Shown piece by piece: positions 11,457-22,862 of a stretch of DNA of 64,000 nucleotides (positions within the stretch are counted from its first letter, which is position 1; each line of letters opens with the position of its first letter). The stretch is from Tetrapyrgos nigripes (lineage: Eukaryota; Basidiomycota; Agaricomycetes; Agaricales; Campanellaceae): the NCBI GenBank assembly GCA_013368315.1, contig JAACJM010000146.1, positions 1-64,000 on the forward strand, given 5' to 3'. The notes below the pieces were generated by a model. The model had not been told where the DNA came from and ran no database searches. It saw only the letters and a program-made list of their open reading frames with translations. The position numbers and the translations under genes are program-made.

Positions 11457-12804
11457 TGGAAAGCAGGAAGGGCCCGCTCATAAGCGCGCCACAATTGATT
11501 GCCGAGCATTCAGACCCCGGAGACTCTGGATCATGTGAATATTACCATCTGTACCTTTTTTATTTAAAACTTCTATTTAAAAACTCTGATGTGCGACTCC
11601 TATTTATAATTTAAGAACTCCGCTGCACTCAAGCAGCATTCATCTGTTGTGGCGGAACCAGGTAGTCCAAGGGAGGACTAAAAGAGGCATTGAGAGGACG
11701 AAGGGGTAGAAAGAGAATCTATATTTGTCCACAGGGACAATAGAGTACCAGTAGAGAGATTATTGAGTAGTAGATACGTAGTAATAGTAGTAATATGCAC
11801 CTAATAGAACAAGTATGAGATGTTCTATACTTGGTGGGGAGGAAAAGAAAGAGAAAGAGAAGAAGACCGTAGCTATATATTTGCTTCTGTTATATAATGA
11901 AACTATTTATTTCAGTTTGCTTCTCCTCTCTGTTTACGAGAGAAGTAAGAGGTGATCTGAGTCGAAGTACCCTTTGAGGAAGAAGTCTTTGAAGTGAAAG
12001 TGGTAGTTTTTGAAGTGGAAGTGGAATTGGTAGTGGTAGTCTTTGACTTGGAAGTGGAAGGTCTCCAGTTGTGAAGGAAAGGCATCAAAGTATACAAAAG
12101 TTGAGCGTAAGTTTGAGCAAAATGTCTGCCAGTGAGTCACATGACTTCCACATGGCCAGGTTCTGGCTGAACGCATTTTTGACTTTTTTTTTGGTTCTCT
12201 GTGCTCCTTTCATGTACAGGAGAAATACACACCAAATTTAGGACTCTTCTATATATCCATTAGACCATTTTTACATACTTTCAGCTGCCATACTAGCACC
12301 ATACTAGCACGAGTACCTGTTCTCAACTGTTCTCAACTCTTCAAGAGCCACTAAATGAATCTCAATAGGTCCTTCTCTACATATTGACATACATATTCAT
12401 TGTTCAAACAGAGAGGAGAGGATGGGAAAGGACAATGTGAATGTGCTGTTTGAGGGTTGTGATTGCTAATTTAGGAGATAATTTCCCATCCCTTACTCAT
12501 GTAGAGATTTGGTCCTGCTGGAGGAATCTCTTTGGAATTAGTATAGTCACACTGAAGCATATCCAAGAAGTCTAGATAAATTATAGAGAACTGTCCAGAT
12601 GTGGAGGAAAAGGTATCAAAGTATGTAGAGTCGAACATAAGTTGGAGCAAAATGCCTGCCAGGTAGTCATGTGACTTCCACATGCCAGTTTCTCCTGTGG
12701 CTGAACGCATTTTTACCCTTTTCAGCCTTTCTATGTACATTTTATGTACAATTTGACATACATATGCATTTTTACATTCATGCCACTATAATACTTGTTG
12801 AGGA
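11457..12804. repeat. Noncoding DNA with a diverged direct repeat
   Basis: Two diverged copies of an about 120-bp unit lie at 12085-12200 and 12615-12740; both contain GAGCAAAATG and GCTGAACGCATTTTT. No gene is supported. Confidence 0.5.
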
Positions 12805-13751
12805 CTACTTTGGGAACACATCTAAACCCATCCATTGACAATAATCATTACAGTCATGCTCAAGAGGAAATTTTTTGAAGCATTCATCAATATTGCCATC
12901 ACCAAAGAGTTGATCTCAATTGAGCTGCTGCTGCATCATCACCATCAACTTCTGGTCCATAAATGATAGACAAAAGTGTTCTGTAATCCATTAGGGACCA
13001 AAAAATCAATGAATACAAATATGGGACTCACGGAGATGTCATAATTTTGAGGATCACTAAGAATACCACCAAAGCCTTGATAGTCAGAGACTTAAGCATA
13101 TTGATGAGTCTTAATATACTGGATATGCTGTAAGGTTGACAGAAAGAGTGTGGTCTGATACTCTGGATGAGAAGAAGAAATATTTGGGGTAGGACTGCCA
13201 TTATGAATGTACTTGATGAAATCTCCACCATCAGAGATGGGAATATGTTCTTCTAGAAGATAGGTCTTCTGAGGAGCATCTGAGCCAGACCCTGCCTTGA
13301 AGTGTTGGGCTGCATTTGAGAGTGCAACAAAGACTCCAGCCTCCACAAAGCGCAGACTAGGAATGGGAAGGTCAGGTGGAGGTCCTTTTCAAATCAAACA
13401 GTAAGTGAATTAGATTACCGTCGGCAGGACACGCAAGGTTAAAACCTGAGAGCGCCTATCATTAAGTCCAACAACTCGGGTCCAGTCCGGTTAAGTCCTT
13501 CCGTGTACCAGACCCCTGCCCCCTATCCATTAGCTGTCAGTCATCGTTTTCTCTTTCTAGTCGCCCTGCACTATATATCACTGTAACGGCTTGCCTTACC
13601 TTAGGGGGCACAGCCTCAGGTGGAGGGATATATATAAGTATAATGGTTGCCTCAATGAATCTTTAATGGCAATGCCTAGTATGTGCCACTCAGTTGAAGT
13701 GTTGTTGAAGTGTCGGGTAATGTGGGATGCGGTCAGAACTTTCCCCATAAA

Positions 13752-14107
13752 ATGACTACTGGGCTTTGTGGCCGATGTACCCTCTGGACCACTTTGAAGG
13801 ATCAGCAGGGTGGCATGGAGACTATGGCGGTAAGCTACATTTTTTTATGCTCCATTCCGGATGTTTAAATGACTTATCCTCGACAGACGTATAACCAATG
13901 CGTGGATTGTGGCGCTATCGGAACGGGAAGCCAGAACAGAGCTGAATTGAGGTGCTCTGAATGCGTCAAAGGTACGCATTTGATTTGGTGTTCAATTATT
14001 TTCCTTATTCCATCTCATCGTGTACAGATGCCAGGGCAGCTGAAGTTGTGCGAGTTGCAAACGAAGTTCGCAGCGGGGCTTGGGAAGGATGCATGAGACC
14101 CTATTGA
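13752..14107 (+). CDS. Small zinc-ribbon-like protein inside the TIR element
   Basis: Exons 13752-13829, 13887-13971 and 14028-14107 give 80 residues with standard junctions. Three CxxC knuckles: LCGRC near residue 6, CVDC near residue 31, CSEC near residue 50. Such cysteine pairs suggest a zinc-binding module; similar segments occur at the N-terminus of fungal alpha-kinase family proteins, so it may be a captured piece. No partner or function can be assigned. Confidence 0.5.
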
Positions 14108-14850
14108 ATAGCAGAGAATACTAGTAAATAAAAAATTATAAGTATTTAAAGTAAAAAATAATTTTTGTGGAAAATAAGTTTCAGTTCTCATCACTATCAA
14201 CTTCGGGGCTGGCCTGCTTTCGAGAACGAGAACTTTGTACTCGGCTTGAAGAAGTGGTAGGACGCTCCTCACCTTTACTAACAGTCAACTTTTCCAGACC
14301 AATACCACGCGGGGGCGAGAATTTACCGTGTCGCACCAGCGTGCCACCGACGTGTCATCAGATTTAGCCGAGCCCCAGCTCAGGCACGCCGCCGATCTTC
14401 GGTCTCGAGCCACGTTGAGCTTGTTTGAGCCGTCGATCGCAACTCCTTGTGGTTTTCGTATAGCGGCTGGATAGGTAAGTTGTATTCTAAGTGTAGTAGA
14501 AAGTATGTAGACCTTAAGTACTAATATTATTTCAATTTGCCCAATCAATATGCGGACGTTGTACCCCCCGATGCTCGGGAGTAACCTATGTTATTTTGAT
14601 TTTGATTTTCAGTTTCTCTCTGCGCTGCGCAACGTATTCGGGGCTACGTTAAGCGTCCAAATTGATGGCATTCAGCCACAGTATATAATAGGCTTTTTAA
14701 ACGTAGTTGTGCTGCTTTCACTCGCCCCCCCGAAAAAGACAAAGTCTGTGCCGCTTTTGCAAAAATCTACTGTGCAGGTCCTAGTTAGCATTACCTTTAG
14801 CTTTACACATCTATGTATATTCAAATGTCTACAGGTTCTGTGTGCGCAAT

Positions 14851-15702
14851 ATGGACCTGAGCCGTATATTAAATGCGACTGACTGGGATCCGAGAGCGAG
14901 TATACAAAATGGTATGTAGATGTGTTAAAATTTTTGACTCTGTGCGCCAATAGATTCAAACATGGTTATAGAAGCTCGCTCAGGGTCATCTTCTCTGCCT
15001 ACACATTTCACCAGTGACAGCAGTAATACTACACACTCTTGTGAGAACTATGACATTACATTTATACTCATATATTGACTTACTTAAATAATTCTAGCTA
15101 ATAATGATATTCTTCACCCTCAAATGCACAAGATACCAATGTACCAAAATGGTTTGTAAACATCAAAACTTTTGGCCTACAAAAATAACTATGGATAATC
15201 AGGGAAACTTGTGGCTTTTGAACTAGTTCCTACTAGTGTCAGTGCCAATGCATTGCAACAATCAAGTCAAGATTCCCAGCCCATCAAGCTGTCCTTAGAG
15301 GCCATGCATACTGATGTTGTACAGCTTCAACTGTATCCTCGAGGTATGTATTTTCTGTATAAAATAATCAAGTTATCATACACTCATGTTGTAAAATCAG
15401 GACTTTTTACCTCAACTCAAAATCCCATTGTCAACCCAAGCACAATCCACACCAGATCTCAAAATCCAGTTATTAATCCACCAAATTCATCCAATATCAT
15501 TTCACAAAAGCCTATTATCAATCCTCCAGAGCCTCGTATGTCTCAATCTAGAGTAATTTCCATTTGAATAGTCACTGATCATTGCACAGCGGTTGCATTT
15601 GTGATTCCTGATAAATTCATCAAGGTTTGTGTAGCCATGATCTCCAGGGCAGCTTCCTCTGCAGAGACAATGAATCAGACAAATAGAAAGGTAATCTTGT
15701 AG
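14851..15702 (+). CDS. Hypothetical six-exon gene inside the TIR element
   Basis: Exons 14851-14911, 14954-15040, 15098-15151, 15203-15343, 15401-15535 and 15590-15702 sum to 591 nt (196 residues). All five introns fall in phase 1 with GT..AG ends, a regularity that supports a real gene. The protein is Ser/Asn/Pro-rich, with a repeated NPxxNPP-like stretch near residues 120-155 and a more ordered end (VAFVIPDKF). No family is recognised. Its last two exons overlap, on the opposite strand, the kinase fragment at 15502-16010, so one of the two may be non-functional. Confidence 0.4.
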
Positions 15703-16010
15703 CTCAAATCACTTACCCATCTCTGATGCGCGTCATAATATCAAAGAGAAGCTGTCCTTGTGCAGTGGGAGATCCTGTTGTTAATCAATAGAGAACGTTG
15801 ATCAGAATCTAAATTTTATATGCAAAAAGTTGTAAATGGTACCTTGTAGATCAACAAATACCATCTCCCCTTTGGTCCAGTGAAGAGTGAAGTGAGCAAA
15901 AGCGGCCATTGTCATGTAGGGAAGCGTGTTGCGGTCAACTTGGGTCATTGTTCCAGAATATTTAGTGATTTCCGTGCTCCGTCGGGGTTCCATAAGCCAA
16001 GCTACAGGTA
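15502..16010 (-). pseudogene. Alpha-kinase C-lobe fragment carried by the TIR element
   Basis: Exons 15843 to about 16010, 15717-15774 and 15502-15658 encode WLMEPRRSTEITKYSGTM, AAFAHFTLHWTKGEMVFVDL, LLFDIMTRIRDGG, PGDHGYTNLDEFIRNHKC and a short tail. These are hallmark alpha-kinase C-lobe motifs (DLQG, FD-x-MT, GDHG, H-x-C). The N-lobe is not in the element. It is a different subfamily from the kinase it interrupts, so it is not a local duplication of its host. Confidence 0.7.
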
Positions 16011-16831
16011 TTTTGATATGAGCAGCCAGTATGTAGTTTCAACTCCTCCCATAGCAGCAGTATGTATTTATATATGACTATCTATGTAGGTACTTAATAG
16101 TACCTTATATTTATGATATCTACCTTAGGCTATCCTATCCTCATCGTGGATACGTCTGTCTCCCGAAGCTCTCAAGAGTCATAACGGACTCGCCCCACGA
16201 TAGGGGCCATCACGTGGCAACCGACGCAGTGTACTACGGATATTCCCGATAAATTTTCCACGGTCCCTATACCTTCGACGTCCTTTGACTCACTCAAACT
16301 TTTGACTCATCAGCCTTAGGCACTCAAAATACTTACATATTTACACAAGTGCACTGTACACTAAGGAATACTCGAACTGACAACTATTGGATAGGTCCGG
16401 TGCACAGGAGGACTTACCCGGACTGGACCCGAGTTGTCGGATCTATGACGGGCGCTCTCAGGTTTTAACCTTGCGTGTCCCGCCAATGGTAATTAGATGG
16501 TAAGGGACTGTCTGAATGAATGCTTACCTTTGTTCTGTATTTGTCTATCAATATAGCCAAGGGCAAATGTGGTCAAAGCAACAGCATAATGATGCAAATT
16601 GGCTTCAATGATGATTTTGTCAAATTCAAGAGAACCTTGAAATCGAGAACGCTTATTGCTAGTTCTGGGTATCATGCAATCAGGATCAATATCAGGTAGG
16701 AAAGGAAACAACTCACGGATTTTGATTGCACTTCCACTGATACAACTCCTTCGCTGAGGCAGAAGTAAGCCAGGCCGGATGACAAGTCTTGAAGCCACCA
16801 TGACCAATCTCATTGTCGAAGGAGGGGTCAA

Positions 16832-18089
16832 CTGTTAAAGTGGCGGAATGTGTTCAGATGAGGAGTCTAGTGATTATTAGTCCTGTATCCTGTAGTTACG
16901 AGGCTGAAGAATGAGGCTGAGTTCTTTACACCCATTTTCCGCTTGTGGCTATATGAATTGTTCCCCGATTTTTCCCGGTCTTCGCCTTGGCCCTTGACTA
17001 CTACATCAAATCAAACTCTTTATAAACGACGGTGCCATTTCAATCTTAATTGTCACCAACCTCTCCCTTTTTTGCTTGTTTTCTGTCCTCTATGACTCAA
17101 ACTATCGTCTCGGATGCTGCTCATGGAGCTTTCTAAGCGGGCTATCCATCAAATGGCTCTCCTTTGCGCCTACTTACGTTACTATCTTCCCTTCCACTAT
17201 TAACAGAGGAAATTCCAGCAGGAAGTATGTGCTCAGTCAGGTATACAGTTGGATATTACATTGGTAGTGGTGAAGCTACACTGGCTTTGAATCTCAAGTT
17301 TTTAATTCTGTTATCTGACCCAGTTAAAAAGACAAAATAGTTTTCTACATGTACCAGTATTTATTGGGGGAAGATAAAGAACTTCAATAACAAAATGTGT
17401 ACTTTATGTTTTTAGCTACCTACGGCCTCTACTCGCCACGCTGCGGTGCTGGCCCACATCCCTTTCATAGCCGCATCCGTCAATTTCTGAACTGACCTTT
17501 TGAGTTGCGATGTTTCTGCGCGATTTTCGGGATTAGACCAGGGGTAGGATGTAGATTTACCATTCTACATGTCCAGGGGAGTTATTCTGGGGAAAATGAG
17601 TCCAAAGGCTCTTAAAGTCTGTTACGGTGCGGTACGGCAATTGCCGAAAATTTTCCCGCGGGTCCTTCTGAGCGGTTTTGGGCCGCCGTCTGAGGATAAA
17701 AATGGGTTCCGAGTACTTTGTCAGCTGGCATAGGTGCCATAAATGAAGAATAGAGACCATGAACAAAAAATCATGCAGATGAACAAAAGAATGTAAAAGA
17801 CATGTAAGTACCTGATTTCCTTTTTTGGAGTTTATGTAATAAACCGCTGACGGCTAAAATCAATTGACGCGCGTCCTAGCGGACTCCATATACATGGAAT
17901 GTATTCGGTTGTCTGCCTAGGGGACTAAGTGATGACGAAGAGGCAGAGTAAACAGCACGTGTATAATAATTTATTCAAAAATAGAAGTGTCCGGGGTCCT
18001 ACTGCCTTATTTATGCTCCATCACCGCGCTTATGCTCGCTTAAGTGAGCAAGCCCTTCCTGCTTGAGCGGGCCCTTCCTGCTTTCCATA
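16832..18089. other. No supported gene
   Basis: A TTTATAAACG promoter-like box at about 17018 precedes an ATG at 17092, but the frame closes after 14 codons and no splice chain rescues it. The rest shows nothing. Confidence 0.35.
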
Positions 18090-19836
18090 GCAAAGAAGGT
18101 ATTGTGAAGGTGTCACAAAGGTGTCGCAAAGGTGTTGTGAATGGGTCAGGAAGGTGCCATGAAGATGTCGTGAAGGTGTTGCAAAGGTTTCGTGAAGTTG
18201 TTCTGAAGGTGTCCTGAAGGTGTGGTGAAGGGGTGTCGTGGTGAATGTTGCAAAGGTTTTGTGAAGTTGTTCTGAAGGTGTCCTGAAGGTGTGGTGAAGG
18301 GGTGTCGTGGTGAAGGTGTTGCGAAGATGTCGTGAAGGTATTGTGAAGGTGCTGTGAAGGTACCTTTTTGCTACCAACATCTTCATGACACCTGCACGAT
18401 ACCTTCATGATACCTTCCCGATTACTTCCCGATACCTTCATGACACCTTCACAAAACCTTTATGACATCTTTATGACACCTTCGTGACCCCTTCATGACC
18501 CCTTCGTGACACCTTCACTACACCTTCACCACACCTTCATGACATCCTCATGACACCTTCATGATACCTTCACAACACCTTACCTTCATGACACCTTCAC
18601 GATACCTTCACAACACCTTCCCGATACCTTTGCAAAACCTTCCCAATACATTCCCAACACCTTCATGACACCTTCGTGACACCTTCATGACACCTTCACG
18701 ACACCTTCACGGCATATTCATGACACCTTCACAATACCTTCAGACACCTTCCCAACACGACACCTTCGTGATACCTTCATGACATCTTCACCACACCTTC
18801 ACTACACCTGCACAACACCTTCCTGACACCTTCCCAACATCTTTCATGATACCTTCATGATACCTTCAGGACACCTTCACAATACCTTCATGACACCTTC
18901 ACAATACCTTCATGACACCTTCAGGACACCTTCCCGACATCTTCTGACACCTTCATGATACATACCTTCATGTCAACTGAAGACACCTTCAGCACACCTT
19001 CCTGACATCTTCTGACACCTTCATGATACAACATCTTCAGTTGACATGAAGGTATGGATCATGAAGGTGTCAGAAGATGTCGGGAAGGTGTCCTGAAGGT
19101 GTCATGAAGGTATTGTGAAGGTGTCCTGAAGGTATCATGAAGGTATCATGAAAGATGTTGGGAAGGTGTCAGGAAGGTGTTGTGCAGGTGTAGTGAAGGT
19201 GTGGTGAAGATGTCATGAAGGTATCACGAAGGTGTCGTGTTGGGAAGGTGTCTGAAGGTATTGTGAAGGTGTCATGAATATGTCGTGAAGGTGTCGTGAA
19301 GGTGTCATGAAGGTGTCACGAAGGTGTCATGAAGGTGTCGGGAAGGTATTGTGAAGGTTTTGCAAAGGTATCAGGAAGGTGTTGTGAAGGTATCGTGAAG
19401 GTGTCATGAAGGTAAGGTGTTGTGAAGGTATCATGAAGGTGTCATGAGGATGTCATGAAGGTGTGGTGAAGGTGTAGTGAAGGTGTCATGAAGGGGTCGT
19501 GAAGGGGTCACGAAGGTGTCATAAAGATGTCATAAAGGTTTTGTGAAGGTGTCATGAAGGTATCGGGAAGTAATCGGAAAGGTATCATGAAGGTATCGTG
19601 CAGGTGTCATGAAGATGTTGGTAGCAAAAAGGTACCTTCACAGCACCTTCACAATACCTTCACGACATCTTCGCAACACCTTCACCACAACACCCCTTCA
19701 CCACACCTTCAGGACACCTTCAGAACAACTTCACGAAACCTTTGCAACACCTTCACGACATCTTCATGGCACCTTCCTGACCCATTCACAACACCTTTGC
19801 AACACCTTTGTGACACCTTCACAATACCTTCTTTGC
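18090..19836. repeat. 1.7-kb palindrome built of the 12-bp minisatellite
   Basis: The GAAGGTGTC minisatellite changes strand several times (switches near 18361, 19030 and 19635). The left and right halves are inverted copies about an axis near 18997; the left arm has one extra 69-bp block. Open frames on both strands here are translations of the repeat and are not genes. A further single-orientation tail runs to about 19915. Confidence 0.9.
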
Positions 19837-19936
19837 AACACCTTCATGACACCTTTGCAACCCCTTCACGACACCTTCAGGCTACCTTCATGACACCTTC
19901 ACAAAACCTTTGCAAGGCAACGGCGGAAACCACTAG

Positions 19937-20212
19937 GCAGTATGTTTCTCCTCTGGGAACAATGGGCTTGGTAAGTGATTTGCCTGCAGCCATTGGTGTG
20001 CATCTTATTGTTGGCATTCCCATTGTTGTCGTTCTCTAGATCACAGATTGGTCATTCTTCCATTACTTTGATTGGCATGTCGCTTGAAATCGACCGGAAA
20101 AACGTTTAAACTGGTTAAACACAGAAGTATGTTTCTCGTTTGAGAACAAGGGCCTGGGTGAGTGTTTGTCCCTGCAGTGATTGACACGGATCTTAATGTT
20201 GGTAGTCTCCAC
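19937..20212. repeat. Diverged direct repeat, about 85 bp, two copies
   Basis: Copies near 19937 and 20125 share AGTATGTTTCTC and a CTGCAG..GATCTTAATGTTGG-like tail. No gene is seen in this interval. Confidence 0.4.
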
Positions 20213-20394
20213 ATTGTTCACATAATCGTTGGTATTCGATAGAAGACAGGACCTGACCTGACTTGACTATTCAAGTAAGGCCAAAAGTCTATATTTTGGA
20301 CAACGATTTCTCACACACATACTAGCTATTATACTAGCTATTACTACCTCCACAAATCCCTAAGTTCATCACTTCTCGCCGTATCGTCACTGCA

Positions 20395-22337
20395 TTGCTG
20401 GCGTCCATGCACGCGACACGATCTAGAACCAAAAAACGCACATGTGGTCGCCTTCATGGTCGTTCACCCAGTCCGACCCCAGAACCACCTCAGAACAAAC
20501 GCAAACCTAGAAAACCAGCACTCACACTCCCAGAGCCATATCTCGTCGACACTGAAGAACCAGGGAGCATATCAGCCATGGATACGAGGCCCAAGAGCAA
20601 AACAGCCGGAGCCCAGAATAGGTCAGAGGGGCGAGGTGACAAGGACATTGTAGTCACACCTGTAGGGGAAGAAATGGATGCTCGGGGAGGCGAGACAAAC
20701 GAGAATGCTCCTGCCATCTCAGGAAAAGGTGAGGCGAAATACATTTGTATCAGTGCCCGCACCAACTCCTAACTTGCCTTTTAAAGACACTGAAACTGTG
20801 CCAACCCCACATTCCAAGACTTTGCTGAATCCAGATGGAAGACCAGTGCAGCCGTCCCTAGACGAGCCAAACTTCTTGGGAAACCGTGCCATCTTGGTCT
20901 CAGGAGATTGTGAGCCAAATTCTATTTTGTATGTGTGTTAGCACCACCGATTAACTTGTTTTTAAGATGCTGAAACTGCGAACACTGCGCCGGATAAGGA
21001 TGCTGAGCGAGGCCAGACAATCAAACACTTCTCGGGAAACGGTGACCTAAGTGCGGCCGACGAAGGCGATCCCAAGGTCACGAGACAACAACGCTCGTGA
21101 ACGGTATTGGGATATACAGAAGGCGCACAGAGGCTGGAAGGGCTACTGGGAGGGTATGGGAGTCAAAGTGAAGATGAAGAAGATGAAGAAGAGGAAGAAG
21201 GTTCACCACATGCAGACAAAGAGATCATAGGTAAGAAGCTAAAAGTTGAGTGCAAAAAGTTGACTTTATTGCGCAGGGTTAGCGCCTTTGCTGGCTTCTA
21301 TGGCAGTACCTGGCTCAGTCGTTGCAACTGGAGCCCCTGAGAGACATATGGTGCCGAAATCGTCAGTGTTAATTCCGGAAATTGGTATGTGAACACACAA
21401 ATTCTCATGCAGTAACGAGTCCTGACTTGACTTTCTGACAGATTTTGCTACCATGCTCATGGCCCCAAAGAGGGTCACTCCTATGGTTTTGAAGCCTCGT
21501 CCTCAAAGTCCATCCCCCGTCACCAAGGAATATTACATTCCTGACATTCCTTATACTGACCCTTTTACTCCAGAACGAGTGAGCACCAAGACCAGAACTC
21601 GCCGAAGTCCTCCACCTGGACACCCTTCTTCTTACACCTCCCCAGAGTCATCACCTGTCCGTCCAGCACATCTGTCGTCCTCACCTTTGGACGGGTGGAG
21701 GACAGAGGTTGCAATGGAAGAGTGGAGCTCAGAGGATGAGAGTCATCAGTTCGAGGATGAACGATTAAGCGAGCATAAGCATGAGCTGGCCTACTACCCC
21801 CAAGAGAACGAAATGTCAGATGGCAACATAGAAGAGGAACTGTTTGCATCCACCGACAATGACATGGTTTCAGGTATGGACACAAACACAGGTGATGAGG
21901 AAAGGAGTGATGGACCAGTTCTCTCCCCTGTTCCTGAGGAGGACGATGGCGCACTGGAGTCCGAAGACTCCCAGGACAGTGATGACTACGAAGTCACCGC
22001 CGCTGCTGAGAAGAAGGAGAACAAGAAACTGGTCAGGCAGCTGCAGGAAGGGAAACAAAGAGCACGAATGGAAAAGGAGCAGCAGGCAGAGGTAGCACGG
22101 CAGGCTAAGAAGCCTCAGAGACCCCAGCAGACAAATGAAAGGATGAAGAAGAAGGGTACTGGAGGAGAAATAGTGGAAGAACCCGAAGTTGATCAGGGCA
22201 GCAAGGATAAAGCTCTGAAGGAGCTACGCAGGCAGTACCAAGCACGCCAATGCCGTCGTCAAAGTCCTGAGGAAGCCAATCTCAACGACGAGGTGGAAGA
22301 AGAAGATTCACCTCTCGTGGCTACGAGAACTCGATGA
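20395..22337 (+). CDS. Acidic, low-complexity hypothetical protein
   Basis: Start at 20395 (or the in-frame ATG at 20407). First exons end at a GTGAGG donor near 20728 and a GTGAGC donor near 20911; the main exon runs from about 21442 to 22337. The middle of the model (21090-21440) is uncertain. The product begins with a basic, proline-rich stretch (SRTKKRTCGRLHGRSPSPTP), has an acidic tract (SEDEEDEEEEEG), then an Asp/Glu/Ser-rich region and a charged coiled coil (EKKENKKLVRQLQEGKQRAR). Composition suggests a nuclear protein. The frame after 22337 stays coding-like to about 22505 behind a TGA, so the end may be truncated. No family recognised. Confidence 0.45.
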
Positions 22338-22683
22338 CAATATTTAGGTTCAAGCCAAAGATCTAAACCCATTCCATCCCATTCCGGCTCCACGTCAGAT
22401 TCCAATGCTTCTTGTGGAGCTATGAAAACCAATGGCAACTCCCGAGTCAATGATACGCCCAAGGAGAAAAGGGATCGTGATTATAGAGCAAGCATATCAA
22501 AAGACTAAAGAACATATCTGAAACAGAAGAAACATCAAAATACTGCCTGTAGTTTTAGCCAAGGAAATAGAGAATCAGCCAAATTGCAAAGAATGCCAGT
22601 AATTAACTAAAATTGTGTGACAGTGTGATGCAGGGGATGTTCAAGGGGATGAGGTGGTTAGTCCCACAACCAAGAACCAGCTC

Positions 22684-22735
22684 ATGGGATGTCCCACAGG
22701 TAGATCCCAGAGCTCATGGGATATCCCACAGGTAG
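22684..22735. repeat. Further TGGGATATCCCA motifs
   Basis: Two blocks, CATGGGATGTCCCACAGGTAG and the same with TATC, repeat in tandem. They match the cluster at 1508-1620. Confidence 0.5.
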
Positions 22736-22862
22736 GCCCAGGAGGCAGGTGGTAGATCCCAGGGATCTGGTTAGAAACTGGGTTACTACCCCTACTTAGG
22801 TGGATTAGCTTGCAGGAGCAATTCCACCTAACTAGGTACCTTAGTATGGGTGCCTGAAGTGC

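Larger units (their letters stand above)
13414..16493. mobile_element. 3.08-kb TIR element carrying gene fragments, in a kinase intron
   Basis: Inverted ends about 85 bp long: left starts ATTACCGTCGGCAGGACACG, right is its near complement ending GGTAAT; homology continues through AAGGTTAAAACCTGAGAGCG. The trinucleotide TAG flanks both ends (13411-13413 and 16494-16496) and fits a target duplication. A 3-bp duplication suits PIF/Harbinger or CACTA-like elements. No transposase is recognised inside; instead it carries a zinc-ribbon gene, a six-exon hypothetical gene and the C-lobe of an alpha-kinase different from the one it interrupts. Confidence 0.8.
12805..16831 (-). pseudogene. Alpha-type protein kinase gene, split by a transposon and one stop codon
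   Basis: Alpha-kinases phosphorylate Ser/Thr using an atypical fold and are expanded in agaricomycetes. Exons from the right: 16717-16831 (DPSFDNEIGHGGFKTCHPAW, N-lobe), 16528-16664 (EANLHHYAVALTTFALGYID), 13032-13384 (KTYLLEEHIPISDGG, FIKYIHNGSPTP, VSDYQGFGGILSDPQ), and a C-terminal exon ending at 12805 (FGDGNIDECF..HDCNDYCQWMGL, the zinc-binding His/Cys end). Removing the 3.08-kb element at 13414-16493 leaves an ordinary intron (GTAAGC..AAAAG) that keeps frame. An in-frame TAA at 13094-13092, just before VSDYQG, should truncate the protein. The N-terminus upstream of 16831 was not found. The entry of the last exon near 12925 is uncertain. Confidence 0.75.

Noticed and set aside
17092..17320. 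Small gene behind the TATAAA box near 17018
   Set aside because: The frame closes after 14 codons and no acceptable splice path extends it.
18030..20039. Matching Thr/His-rich open frames on opposite strands, and similar ones at 11315
   Set aside because: They are products of the 12-bp minisatellite and its mirror arrangement.
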